Assembly: GCA_020636215.1 (NCBI GenBank)
Contig: JACJYG010000022.1
Location: 1-28,028, forward strand
Direction of reading: 5' to 3'
Length of the DNA: 28,028 bases
From: Lewinellaceae bacterium
GTDB taxonomy: Bacteria > Bacteroidota > Bacteroidia > Chitinophagales > Saprospiraceae
In this document: positions 1 to 9,419 of the stretch, piece by piece
Numbering within the stretch: position 1 is the stretch's first letter
Layout: every line of letters starts with the position of its first letter
The notes under the pieces: generated by a model
The model's database searches: none
What the model saw: only the letters and a program-made list of their open reading frames with translations
What the model was told of the DNA's origin: nothing
Translations under genes and position numbers: made by a program

Positions 1-2841
1 GACAGTATTGCTTTTTACATAAATCGATTAAAAAAAGATAGCACCGATTCATATGAAAGAATCGTTTCCGATGGGAGGGAAACGAAGGCAGAAATTGCAG
101 AAAAAATCCAGTTACTGGAAGAAGAACAGGGCAAAATCCTGCAAGAGATTAAGAACCGCTATAAAGAATTAAAAGCGTCCGGCAATGGCAGCCTGAGTAT
201 TGCCATCGAGAGAATAAACAGCTCGTTTGCAGAACGATTTATCGAAACACAGGAAACCTTTTACAAAAAACTCAGGCAAAACAAAGTCAAAAAAATAGGA
301 GCATTCCTGGAGGAGCAAAAGTCGAAAGCGCGGTCTGTCTCAGAAAAACAACTTGAGCTATTGACCAAAAACCTGTCTGCTGAAGACAAGGCCGAACTTC
401 AGCGCAAACTGGAAGATGGAAAACATGAATTTGAAAAGAAACTCGGCGAACTAAATGCAGGAACGAAAAACAGCCATAAACCCGGTTGGCTTCTCCAAAA
501 AGAGACGGAAGCCACAACCGCAAAACGCGTAAATGGCCTGAGCCAGAAAATTTTGAAGAAGGGTGCCCGTAATGCAAGCCCGGATCAACTTCAGAGCGCC
601 ATTGACAAAGAACGGGAATCGCTCACAGGCTATATCCACAAACGCTTTGATGGCCTGGAACGCAAATTGGCAAAAAACGCGTGGAACAAGCAAGTATCCC
701 AGAATACAAAAACAGCCATCAGGCAACAAAATGAACAGGTACAGCAGTTCTTACAGGATGAGCTTGCCCGCCTCAGCGCCGCCATCAGCCAGCCAAAAGC
801 AGCAGTCCATAAATCGAAAATGCTCATCCATGCCGCCAGGTCGCTGGAATATCTGAGTTTGCAATTTGATGAACTCAATAACGATCATGATTTTTATATT
901 TATGACATGTATTATCAGGACAATAACTTAAGAAAACTCCTTAACTACCACATCAAAGAATCCATACAGGCATTGGAAAAAACCAAACCAACCCACCAGG
1001 AATTGATTCAAAAGGCCATTGATGTATTATCCCGGACAGATACTGTTTATAAGCTAAAATCGGAACGTTTTCTAACCCAGTATACCCCGGCGCCTACTCA
1101 GGCCGAAATTAATGAGTTGCTTAAGCAACTGGAGCAAAAGGAAACAGTATATAACTATTACTCTCCTCATGGCGGTGCCGACACTCTGATCTATAGGTAT
1201 AAAAACAAAACCCCCGTTAAGTCTGCCTACGATGTAGAACGCTTAAAAGAAATGCTCAATGAAGAACTCATTTTAATCGGTAGTGAGAAGGATACAATTT
1301 TAGCAGCCTACCTCGAAAAAACCCTGGCCCTGAACCGCACGATGGAGCTGTGGCTGAAAAACATCTCTGATCAGTTCGATACCTTAAGGAGCAAACTGGA
1401 CGAACTGGAAACGGAATATGCCCCAAGAGCGCAGGAAGCCCATAAGCAGGCCCGGCACCTTTCTACCCTCCTGGAGATTTCGGTGCATGTACTGGATGCT
1501 TTTAAGTACAATTCACTGGAAGTGGATTCCATTTGCGTAACGGATACCCTCGCTCAACGGATCGAAGAGGTAGTTGACAATAAGAACATAACGTACGACC
1601 GGCTGCAAATAAAACCGAAAGCAATCGCAACCGGACCAAATGTGAACCGATGGATCAACCGGGAGCAATTCCGGCAGGTCATGGAAGACCCCCTGAAACG
1701 GCAGGCCTACCTGGGCTTGCTTTATCAGCGATTGGCCAACATCCAGGATTTCGATGACGTCACGCCGGAAGGTGTCGCTTTGGTGACTACCAAGCTGATC
1801 CACACCATCTACGACATGGATGAACTGCGGGAAACGCTGCAGTTTAAGAAAAAATCGGGCAAAAACCTGAATTTCCAGGATTACTATCCTTTTATACGGA
1901 CTACGGTCGATTTCCTCAATACGCTCCTGGAAACGCCGGTCGGAAACCGCTCCTTCAGCGAACAGCATAAAGAACTCAGGACATTTTCTGTCATTTCCGA
2001 TCAATCCTTAAAGCTTTTGGAAAACATCTTCGACAAAAACTACGGCCTGGCCATCGACAACCTCGTCAATATGTTTGCCTATATATGGGATGCGGACCTG
2101 GAAGAAGCAGAAAAAGACCAATGGCAGAGACAGGCCCTGCCTGCGCTCAGGCTGCAGGGAGAAAATGAGCAGGCAGCGGCTATTGAAAAAAGACTAAACG
2201 AGCAGAATGAAAAGCTGAAGAAAGGGCAAAAGGAGAACTTAAAATTGAAAAAAGCCCTGCTGGCCTACGGCAAATTCATGTCCAATATAGCCATTGCGGA
2301 AGATGCCGATGCCGTCAAAGCTGCCCTGAACGCAGTAGCCGTGCCTCCCGGCAGTTCTTCCGTCAAGCGGGCCGCGCACCTCAACGTTTCGCTCAATGGG
2401 TATTTTGGCCTCGGCGGTTACGCAGAAATATTAAAAGGCAACGGGTTAGATAAAAAGGCAAAGACCAAAAGCAGCATCGGCTTATCGGTCCCTGTGGGCG
2501 TTGCGGTTACCTGGGGAGGGTTCGGATTGAAGAACCAGTCGTTCAGCATTTTCATTCCCGTAATAGATTTAGGCGTTGTAACCGCCTATAGACTGGATGC
2601 ACAAAATACAGGGGTCAGCGATAACCTGCCCGAATTATCTTTCAGCAACCTGATCGCCCCTGGCATTTACGCGATTTATAATTTCCCGCGTTCCCCGTTT
2701 TCCGTTTCCGCCGGCGCGCAGATAGGGCCGCAATTAAGGAAGATCACCACCCAAAATGGCGCTGAAATCGATGCCAGCGCATTGCGGTTTGGCGCCACTT
2801 TTACGATCGACGTGCCTATACTCAATTTGCATAACAGGTAA
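1..2841 (+). CDS. Large coiled-coil protein with beta-barrel-like C-terminus (5' end outside window)
   Basis: The reading frame is open from base 1 to a TAA at 2839-2841, so the gene begins outside the window; 946 codons are visible. A TTG at 361 is an internal codon, not a credible start. The first ~790 visible residues are highly charged (Lys, Glu, Gln), helical and largely coiled-coil-like. The last ~145 residues change character: alternating hydrophobic and polar strands with many Gly and aromatics (LNVSLNGYFGLGGYAEI, SFSIFIPVIDLGVVTAYRL, PFSVSAGAQIGPQLRKI) and a terminal strand ending in NLHNR. That pattern resembles an outer-membrane beta-barrel. I do not recognise a named family. If the barrel reading is right, the protein sits in the outer membrane with a long periplasmic or surface helical part; the signal peptide would be upstream. 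No partner gene is visible on this strand. Confidence 0.85.
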   Translation, partial: DSIAFYINRLKKDSTDSYERIVSDGRETKAEIAEKIQLLEEEQGKILQEIKNRYKELKASGNGSLSIAIERINSSFAERFIETQETFYKKLRQNKVKKIGAFLEEQKSKARSVSEKQLELLTKNLSAEDKAELQRKLEDGKHEFEKKLGELNAGTKNSHKPGWLLQKETEATTAKRVNGLSQKILKKGARNASPDQLQSAIDKERESLTGYIHKRFDGLERKLAKNAWNKQVSQNTKTAIRQQNEQVQQFLQDELARLSAAISQPKAAVHKSKMLIHAARSLEYLSLQFDELNNDHDFYIYDMYYQDNNLRKLLNYHIKESIQALEKTKPTHQELIQKAIDVLSRTDTVYKLKSERFLTQYTPAPTQAEINELLKQLEQKETVYNYYSPHGGADTLIYRYKNKTPVKSAYDVERLKEMLNEELILIGSEKDTILAAYLEKTLALNRTMELWLKNISDQFDTLRSKLDELETEYAPRAQEAHKQARHLSTLLEISVHVLDAFKYNSLEVDSICVTDTLAQRIEEVVDNKNITYDRLQIKPKAIATGPNVNRWINREQFRQVMEDPLKRQAYLGLLYQRLANIQDFDDVTPEGVALVTTKLIHTIYDMDELRETLQFKKKSGKNLNFQDYYPFIRTTVDFLNTLLETPVGNRSFSEQHKELRTFSVISDQSLKLLENIFDKNYGLAIDNLVNMFAYIWDADLEEAEKDQWQRQALPALRLQGENEQAAAIEKRLNEQNEKLKKGQKENLKLKKALLAYGKFMSNIAIAEDADAVKAALNAVAVPPGSSSVKRAAHLNVSLNGYFGLGGYAEILKGNGLDKKAKTKSSIGLSVPVGVAVTWGGFGLKNQSFSIFIPVIDLGVVTAYRLDAQNTGVSDNLPELSFSNLIAPGIYAIYNFPRSPFSVSAGAQIGPQLRKITTQNGAEIDASALRFGATFTIDVPILNLHNR

Positions 2842-3010
2842 TGGCATAGCATGATTGGAGGCGGCCTTTTTCGCTCCTGAAACGCCGCCTCCAAACATGC
2901 ATTCATGCCGCTTTCGGGCTATGCCCGAGGTATATCGACTGCTACCGGCGAAGCCAAATTGCCATCGTTTGCACATTTGTGCATGCAAAGCAAGCCGCCC
3001 AAGGGCCGCC

Positions 3011-3041
3011 ACCAATACACCAATGCACCAATGCACCAATA
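3011..3041. repeat. 8-bp degenerate tandem repeats behind permease stop
   Basis: Read on the minus strand, units of the type GTATTGGT / GCATTGGT follow one another about four times. They begin about 7 bp past the stop codon of the permease at 3048, separated from it by a C/G homopolymer. Confidence 0.7.
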
Positions 3042-3047
3042 CCCCCC

Positions 3048-5456
3048 CTACTCCCTCCTCAGCGCCTCCGCCGGATTCCCCGCCGCCGCCCGCCACGCCT
3101 GCGACAGCACCGTCAGCGCCACCAGCAGGGCCAGCAGCAGGATGCCGGGCAGGAAAAGCCACACCGTCATCTCCGGCTGGAAGACGAACTGCTGCACAAA
3201 CTGCTTGCCCAGCAAAAAACTCAGCGGGATAGCCACCAGGGCAGCAATGGCAAGCAACAGGAAATAGTTCTTCGACAACAACCACAGCACATCCTGTACC
3301 CCCGCGCCCAGCACCTTGCGGATGCCGACCTCCTTGCGCCGGGTCTCCACCGTGTAAATGGCGATGCCCAGCAGGCCCATCAGGGCGATGACGATGCCTA
3401 GCAGGGCAAAGGCGCCGACGATCCAGGCCAGGTCGGTGAAGTTGGCGTAATTCTCCCGCACGGCATCGTCGAAGAACTGATAGGCGAAGGGATGCACCGG
3501 GTCTATCTGCTCCCAGGCGCGCTCCAGGGCGGCGATGGCGGCCGTGGGATCCTGGCCGCCGGCCCTGATGTTCATCACGGCAAGCTCTCCGGGGGCATAG
3601 CGCAGGAGCAGCGGCTCCAGGTTGTAGACGGCCGGCTTGTAATAGAAATCCTCCAGCACGCCCTGAATGGCCAGGCGGGTGCTGTCGGCCACCCAGATGG
3701 TTTTGCCCACCGCTTCCGCCGGGCTTCCCAGCTGAAATTGCTTCAGGAAGGTTTCGTTGACGATGGCGAAGCGCTCCTGCTGCTGCTCCGGCGCTTCCGG
3801 GAAGTTTTGCCCGGCCACCAGCTTCAGGCCAAAATTGCCGATGTACTCGTGGTCGACGGCGTAGTCGCGCACCTCCGCCGGCTCGTCTTCCTCCCGCACC
3901 CGCAGGTCCACCTTGCTGTCCGCCCAGGTGCCCATGCTGTGGGAGATGGCGGAGATGCGCTCCACCCCGCTCACGGCGGCAAAGGCCGAGCGCAGCTTTT
4001 CCGCCTCCTGCCCCTGCATCTGCACGTTGACCATCTGCGCCTGCCCAAAGCCGAAGTTCATCGTCATCGCCACGTTGATCTGCTTCCAGGCGATGGTGAC
4101 CAGGATGAGGAAGATCAGGGAGACGCTCAGCTGAATGCCCAGCAGGGCCTTGCGCAAGCCCACGCCCTGCATGATCTTCAGGTTGCTCAGCTTCTGCAGG
4201 ATGGCCAGGGGTTTGGTCTTCGACAGCACCACGGCCGGCAATACGCCAGCCAGCAGGCCCACCAGCACGGCAAAGAGGACGAACCAGCCGTACAGCGCCA
4301 CATCCTCCCGCAGGTTCATATCCGTAAACTGGGTAAACTGCAACTGGTTGAAGCCCTGAATGGCCAGCTTCAGCAGCGGGTAGGCCAGCAGCAGCGCGAT
4401 CAGCGCCATAGCTACCGCCTCAGCCATAAACTGCCAGAACACCTGCCGGCGGTTGGCGCCGAAGGTCTTGCGCACGCCGACCTCCTTCATGCGCCCCACC
4501 GCCCGGGCAATGGTCAGGTTGGTATAATTGAAGGCCGCCGACAGGATGACGATCAGCCCCAGCCCCGCCAGGAACCAGAGCAGGAACTCGGGCAGCCCCC
4601 GGCCCATGCTGTTGGACAGGAAGGGCCCGGGCGTGATCCCGCCCAGCGGCTGCAGCTCGAAACGGTAACCGGCGTCCCGGGTCTCCAGCTCCAGGCCCGC
4701 ATAGCCGGCCTCTGCCACCTGCGCCAGCGCCTGCTCCACTTCCTCCGGCGCCACGCCTTCCTTCAGGCGGATGAAATTGTAATTGCTGTAGTAGTTATTC
4801 CAGTTGTCGGTAATGTTGCGGAACTGCCCGGCCGCCTCCAGGGAGGCCACCGTAGCATACGACCCCAGGGCTTCGAACTCCAGGTGGGTCTTGCCGGGGA
4901 ATTCGGCCAGGACGCCCGTCACCGTGAAGGTGGCTTCCAGGCCCGGCATCTCCAGCGTTTTCCCCAGGGGGTCTTCTTTGCCGAAGAGGCGTTCAGCAGT
5001 GGCCGGGGTCAAAACCATAGAATAGGGCTCGGCGAGCGCCGTCGACGGGTCTCCCCGCTCCAGCCGGAAGCCGAAAGCGTCGAAAAAGGAGGGCGTGGTG
5101 AACAAGCCGTCCAGGCCGAGCTGGTTGTCGCCCTGCCTCACTTCCCCCCGCAGGGCCGAACAGAAAGGCACCCACTGCCCGACGAGGGCATAGCCGTCCA
5201 CCAGGCGCCTGGCCACCACGTAGGGCGAGGTGGCGTACCGCTCCGACCCGCCGCCCTTGCGCTGCGCGTCGGTCAGGATGCGGTACACCCGCTCTCCTTC
5301 GGGATGGAAATTGTCGAACTCGTGCGCGCCCTTGATGAGCATGATGAACAGCAGGCAGGCCGCCATACTCAGGCTGAGGCCGCCGATGGTGAGGGCGCTG
5401 AAGATTTTGCTCTTCCGGATGTTGCGCCAGGTGATTTTCAGGTAGTGCTTTAACAT
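3048..5456 (-). CDS. FtsX/MacB-like ABC exporter permease, intact
   Basis: 802 residues, ATG at 5456, TAG at 3048. The start MLKHYLKITWRNIRKSKIFS is the standard opening of Bacteroidota MacB-type permeases. Membrane segments are visible near residues 18-40, 290-310, 343-365, 389-411 and 438-457, with three more in the last 130 residues. Between helix 1 and 2 lies a ~240-residue extracytoplasmic (MacB_PCD-like) domain. Two FtsX domains follow, each with the 'R.KEVG(V/I)RK..GA' coupling-helix signature (~323-335 and again near the C-terminus), and the protein ends NPAEALRRE. Such proteins span the inner membrane and, with a separate ATPase, drive mechanotransmission or export of lipids, peptides or toxic compounds; the substrate cannot be told here. 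No ATPase gene is in the window. A damaged paralogue lies directly upstream, so this may be the only working copy. Confidence 0.93.
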   Translation of the reverse strand: MLKHYLKITWRNIRKSKIFSALTIGGLSLSMAACLLFIMLIKGAHEFDNFHPEGERVYRILTDAQRKGGGSERYATSPYVVARRLVDGYALVGQWVPFCSALRGEVRQGDNQLGLDGLFTTPSFFDAFGFRLERGDPSTALAEPYSMVLTPATAERLFGKEDPLGKTLEMPGLEATFTVTGVLAEFPGKTHLEFEALGSYATVASLEAAGQFRNITDNWNNYYSNYNFIRLKEGVAPEEVEQALAQVAEAGYAGLELETRDAGYRFELQPLGGITPGPFLSNSMGRGLPEFLLWFLAGLGLIVILSAAFNYTNLTIARAVGRMKEVGVRKTFGANRRQVFWQFMAEAVAMALIALLLAYPLLKLAIQGFNQLQFTQFTDMNLREDVALYGWFVLFAVLVGLLAGVLPAVVLSKTKPLAILQKLSNLKIMQGVGLRKALLGIQLSVSLIFLILVTIAWKQINVAMTMNFGFGQAQMVNVQMQGQEAEKLRSAFAAVSGVERISAISHSMGTWADSKVDLRVREEDEPAEVRDYAVDHEYIGNFGLKLVAGQNFPEAPEQQQERFAIVNETFLKQFQLGSPAEAVGKTIWVADSTRLAIQGVLEDFYYKPAVYNLEPLLLRYAPGELAVMNIRAGGQDPTAAIAALERAWEQIDPVHPFAYQFFDDAVRENYANFTDLAWIVGAFALLGIVIALMGLLGIAIYTVETRRKEVGIRKVLGAGVQDVLWLLSKNYFLLLAIAALVAIPLSFLLGKQFVQQFVFQPEMTVWLFLPGILLLALLVALTVLSQAWRAAAGNPAEALRRE

Positions 5457-5467
5457 GGTCTTTTTTT

Positions 5468-5569
5468 AGGTGTAAAAGTGTAAGCGTGTAAAGGTATAAA
5501 TGTAGCCCGGCCGAAGCTGCACCGCACATCAACACATCAACACATCAACACATTAACACATTCACACAT
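5468..5569. repeat. Two facing 8-bp repeat arrays between permease genes
   Basis: At 5468-5504 the plus strand reads units like GTGTAAAA, GTGTAAGC, GTGTAAAG, GTATAAAT. At 5525-5569 the minus strand reads GTGTGAAT, GTGTTAAT and three GTGTTGAT. The second array starts right after the stop codon of the upstream broken permease. The space between them is not coding. No promoter for the 5456 gene stands out. Confidence 0.75.
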
Positions 5570-7923
5570 TTATTCGCTCCGCAGCGCCTCCGCCGGGTTC
5601 CTTACCGCCGTCCGCACCGCGTGATAACTTACCGTGCCCAGGGCGATCAGCACCGCCAGCAGGCCGGACAGGCCGAAGACCCACCAGTCCAACCCGACAT
5701 GGGAAGCAAAATTCTCCAGCCAGCCGCGCATCAGGTACCAGGCCACGGGGATGGCCAGGGCAAAGCCCAGCAGCACCAATATCAGGAATTCCCGGGACAG
5801 CAGGGCGGACAACTGCGCCACTGTGGCGCCCAGCACCTTGCGGATGCTGACCTCCTTGTTGCGCTGCTCGGCGGTGAAGGCCGCCAGCCCGAACAGGCCC
5901 AGGCAAGAGACGAAGATGGAAATGAAGGCGAACAGGCGGGACAGGGCGCTCACGCGCTGCTCGCTGCGGTACATCTTTTCGTATTGCTGGTCGACAAAGG
6001 AAAATTCGAAGGGGTAACCGGGGTTGTGGCGCCCGACAACCGCCCCGATATCGGCCAGCGCCTGCTGAATATCAGCGGTATTCAGGCGCAGGTATACAAA
6101 GCGGAGGCCCGGGGCGATGCCCAGGATAACAGGATCCTGATTGTTGCGCAGGGACGTCACCCGGAAATCCCTGACCAAACCTACCACTTCTCCTTCCTGG
6201 CCGCTGACGGTGATCCGCTGCCCCACCGGCTTGTCCAGCCCCATCAGGGTACGCCGTTTCGTTGATGAGGAAGTTGACGGAATCTACCGGTTGGCCTCGA
6301 TAAGTCCCGCCTGTCTACCAGGCTGGCGCCGATGGTTTCCAGGAAATCAAACCCGATGGGGATGACCTGGAAGAGGATGCTCTTGTCCGGATCCTGCCCG
6401 GTAGGAAACGCCGGAAGTGTTGCTGCCCCAGCTGTATACCATACCGAAAGAGGAGGATACGGCTTCCACTGCCGGCAACTGCTCCAGCTCGGTACTTTGA
6501 GCAGTTCATAGCGATCCGGCACAGCCCCGTCGGCGCGGAAGTACAGCAGGTTTTCCTTTTGATAGCCCAGGTTTTTGTTGCGCACGTGCTCCATCTGCCG
6601 GTAGATCACCAGGGTGCTGATGATCAGGAAGGTGGAAATGGCAAACTGGGCAGTGACCATGCCCTTGCGGAACCAGAACGCCCCCTTGCCGGTGTGGATC
6701 ACGCCTTTGAACACATCTACCGGCTGAAAACGGGAGAGGAAAAACGCCGGGTAGCTGCCCGCCAGCAGGCCGGCCACTACAACGGCCGTGCCGATGCCCA
6801 GCCACACTTCCGGCCGCAGCAGGTTGAAGGAAAGCTCCAGCGCAAACAGGCGGTTGAAAGCCGGCAGCACCCCCTGCACCACGCCAATGGCGATGATGCC
6901 CGCGATGGCGCTCATCAGCAGCGACTCGCCCAGGAACTGCCGCACCAGCAGGCCGCGCCCCGCCCCGGAGACCCGGCGGATGCCCACCTCCCGGGCACGG
7001 GTAGCGGAACGGGCGGTAGACAGGTTCATAAAGTTGATGCAGGCGATGAGCAGGATGAACAGCCCGATAGCGGCGAACATCCTTACGTAGGTGATGCGCC
7101 CGCCGCCCTGGTATTTGCCGTCCCGGTAATCGGTGTACAGGTAAGTGTCGGGATAGGGCTGCAGGAACAGGCTGGTGTTGCCTTGGTCGGAATTGTCGCG
7201 CAGGAAGCTCTCGATCTTGGCTTCCAGCTGGGCGGCATCGGCCCCTTCGCTCAGCAGCAGGCAGGTCTGCACGCTGTTGTTGTTCCACTGCTCGGCGAAG
7301 CCGGGGTTGTCGCGCTCGTATTCTGACATGGGCAGGAGAAAGTCGAAATCCAGGGTGGAGGTTGCCGGCGGGTCCCGGAAGACGGCATCAATGGTATAAT
7401 CCTGTTCGTTGTTGATGCGCAGGGCCTTGCCGACGACCGCATCCGTGCCAAAATACTTGCGGGCCAGCGATTCGCTGACGGCTATCTTGCCGGGTTCTTT
7501 CAGCACCTCCCCTGCCCTGCCGTGCAGCAGGGGGAAGGTAAAAATGTCGAAAAAGCCGGGGTCGGCATAGTAGCCTTCTTCGTTGAAGGACTGATCGCCC
7601 AGGGTGAAGAGCTTATCCGTTCCCCAGTTGACCCGCACGGCCCGTTCGATCTCCGGGAAGTCGGCCTGCAGCCTGGCCGCCATCGGCCCGGGCGTGGAGA
7701 GGGTGGACAGGACAAATCCGTTGGAATACGTCTGGTTCTCCCACAGGCGGAACAGGCGGTCGCCCTTTTCGTGGAAGCGGTTCATGCTCAGCTCGCTCTG
7801 TATCCACAGGCCGATCAGCATGACGCAGGCCAGCCCCAGGGCCAGCCCCAGCAGGTTGATAGCGGAGTAGGAGCGGTTTCGGATGAGGTTTCTCCAGGTG
7901 ATTAGCAGGTAATTTCTAAACAT
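5570..7923 (-). pseudogene. FtsX/MacB-like permease broken by frame changes
   Basis: The N-terminal part (ATG at 7923, MFRNYLLITWRNLIRNRSYS) and the C-terminal part (from 6244, MGLDKPVGQRITVSG..., ending NPAEALRSE at 5570) together make one permease of about 780 residues, like the neighbour at 3048-5456. The frames do not join. Reading leftward, the native frame changes near 6491-6495 (native continuation ELEQLPAVEAVSSSF), changes back near 6398-6402 (QDPDKSILFQ), changes again near 6288 (VDSVNFLINETA) and again near 6247-6250 (LMGLDKPVGQ). Both FtsX domains and all expected membrane helices are otherwise preserved, so the damage is young or reflects base-calling errors in this GC-rich stretch. 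Function as for the intact paralogue if the sequence were repaired. Confidence 0.8.
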
Positions 7924-8120
7924 GGGCGATTTTTTTGCAGGGGCAACCCGTTTTCCTGGCCGACGTGGATCCCAAGGGGAAAACGGCTTGTCCCTGCGCG
8001 GGGAGTGCCAAGATTCGTGCCAGGGGGAAGGGTCTTGATAATCAACATTTTACCATTCAGCCTTCGTTTTGCGGTGTTCGTTATCGGACAATGTTTGTTC
8101 GGATGTGGACAATGGGGGGG

Positions 8121-8188
8121 CTGCCGCAATCCCGTAGGGATTTCAGTTCTTTGCCAGGGCCACAGGCCCTGGTTTTAGAGCCCGGCAG
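8121..8188. repeat. Folded three-way-junction repeat element
   Basis: An outer stem CTGCCG (8121-8126) / CGGCAG (8183-8188) closes two perfect inner hairpins: AATCCC-GTA-GGGATT (8128-8142) and CCAGGGCC-ACA-GGCCCTGG (8154-8172). Either strand can fold this way. It is likely a dispersed palindromic repeat or a small structured RNA; no poly-U tail marks it as a terminator. Confidence 0.5.
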
Positions 8189-8315
8189 TAAGTAATCCTG
8201 GTTCTGTTCGTTTGTTTTTCTCATCATACCCCCATGCAGTAAGCCAAGCCCTGCAGTCAGCAGTTCATGCCCCACCAGAATCCAAGGGGAAGCCAACCAA
8301 TTATGCCCCCTCGCT

Positions 8316-8350
8316 CTTTTCCACTTTTCCACCTTTCCACATTTACACCC
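8316..8350. repeat. 8-bp degenerate tandem repeats behind permease remnant
   Basis: The minus strand reads GTGTAAAT, GTGGAAAG, GTGGAAAA, GTGGAAAA, starting just past the stop codon of the permease remnant at 8356, again after a G-rich homopolymer. Confidence 0.7.
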
Positions 8351-8355
8351 CCCCC

Positions 8356-8427
8356 TCACTCCCTCCTCAACACCTCCGCCGGGCTCACCCGCAGCACCCC
8401 AGCGGCCTGCAAGGCAAAAAGCGCAGG
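8356..8427 (-). pseudogene. C-terminal remnant of a third FtsX permease
   Basis: Reading leftward from 8427, the frame gives ALQAAGVLRVSPAEVLRRE and a TGA at 8356-8358. This is the characteristic end of FtsX-type permeases (compare NPAEALRRE in the gene at 3048). The sequence upstream of about 8427 no longer resembles a permease and merges into repeat sequence, so the rest of the gene has been lost. Confidence 0.65.
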
Positions 8428-8471
8428 CATAGTCCAAGCTACGGCGAGGCTTGGCGACAGTCTACCCCGTA

Positions 8472-8493
8472 CCCCGCACACAAAGTGTCGGGG
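8472..8493. repeat. Hairpin repeat, copy 1
   Basis: The minus strand folds as CCCCG-ACAC, a 3-nt loop, GTGT, one bulged base, CGGGG. A second copy with the same stem and different loop and bulge bases lies at 17559-17580. Confidence 0.5.
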
Positions 8494-8768
8494 GAGTGTC
8501 GGGGCAGTTAGCGCGCAAAAGAACGAGTCTAAATGTATTAGTTATTATTTTCCGGGTCCTTAACAGTTGAATATTTGACCCGCTGTTTTGTGAACCGGGA
8601 ATTTGGCACTATTTTTATTCGAGTGGAGATTGGAGGGGGAGTATAGGGCATCGGCGTGAACTCAGTCGAACGCTCGGTCGAACGCTGGACAAGTTGCTGT
8701 TGTCGGTTGTTGGTTGTCAGTTAGGGAACCCAATTGTTCCGGCGGCCCCAAGGCCAAACGGGCAACAA

Positions 8769-8817
8769 ATGCTGACGCTTGCGGTCAGCATCCTGACAAT
8801 GCGCAGCATTCGTCAGG
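8769..8817. repeat. Pair of REP-like palindromes
   Basis: ATGCTGAC / GTCAGCAT form a perfect 8-bp stem at 8769-8791. An imperfect palindrome with CCTGAC / GTCAGG ends follows directly at 8792-8817. The pair lies just upstream of the Crp/Fnr gene and would sit in its leader or promoter region. Confidence 0.5.
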
Positions 8818-8837
8818 ACAACATAACTTTTCAACGA

Positions 8838-9419
8838 ATGCATATAGAGTCGCTCATATCATACTTCGATAACCACCTAAGGTTGAATGAAGAAGAAAAG
8901 GCCTTCGTAAGGAATAACTTCTTTGAAAAACGAGTGAGGCGCCGGCAATTCATCCTGCAGGAAGGGGACGTATGCAGGCTCAACACCTTTGTGGTAGAAG
9001 GCTGTCTTCGAATGTACATGGTTGATGAAAAGGGCAGGGAGCACAACCTCCAATTTGCGGTGGAGAACTGGTGGATTGGAGATATTGGGAGTTTCCACAG
9101 TGAAAAGCCCAGCAAACTCTATATTGAAGCAATGGAAAATTCCATAATACTTCAGATAAGAAAAGAAGACCAACTGCGCTTATTTGTAGAGCACCCTAAA
9201 TTTAACAGAATATTCAGGGTGTTCACGGAAAATGCATTGGTTAGTTTTCAGAACAGGGTACTGCAAAACATCAGTTCAACGGCAGAAGAAAGATATCTGG
9301 ACTTCATCGCCCGTTATCCCTATCTTTTTAATCGCATCTCTAACGTTCAAATAGCTTCCTACCTTGGCGTAACTCCCGAATTTCTGAGTACCATCCGCAA
9401 AAAACGCTCCCAGTCTTAA
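8838..9419 (+). CDS. Crp/Fnr-family transcription regulator
   Basis: 193 residues from ATG 8838 (MHIESLISYFDNHLRLNEEE), the usual length for Bacteroidota Crp-like proteins; a longer frame from 8694 would translate palindromic repeat DNA and is not credible. Residues ~10-115 form a cyclic-nucleotide-binding-type beta-roll (VRRRQFILQEGDVCRLNTFV, then GCLRMY). The C-terminal ~70 residues contain a short helix-turn-helix (ISNVQIASYLGVTPEFLSTI) typical of this subfamily. No Cys cluster for an Fe-S centre is seen. These regulators act in the cytoplasm as dimers; the ligand is unknown. The reductase gene 95 bp downstream on the same strand is a plausible target, since such pairs are common, but this is inference. 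Confidence 0.9.
   Translation: MHIESLISYFDNHLRLNEEEKAFVRNNFFEKRVRRRQFILQEGDVCRLNTFVVEGCLRMYMVDEKGREHNLQFAVENWWIGDIGSFHSEKPSKLYIEAMENSIILQIRKEDQLRLFVEHPKFNRIFRVFTENALVSFQNRVLQNISSTAEERYLDFIARYPYLFNRISNVQIASYLGVTPEFLSTIRKKRSQS

Larger units (their letters stand above)
7924..8837. other. Intergenic stretch with repeats and a permease remnant
   Basis: No intact gene. It contains a folded 68-nt element (8121-8188), an 8-bp repeat array (8316-8350), the last codons of a third permease (8356-8427), a hairpin repeat (8472-8493) and a pair of palindromes (8769-8817). I see nothing specific in 7924-8120 or 8500-8760. Confidence 0.6.

Noticed and set aside
3492..5453. 653-codon open frame on the plus strand
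   Set aside because: Antisense to the intact permease; composition is typical of a GC-rich shadow frame (runs of Gln, His, Arg, Gly).
8694..8837. N-terminal extension of the Crp/Fnr protein
   Set aside because: It translates palindromic repeat DNA; the 193-residue form matches the family length.
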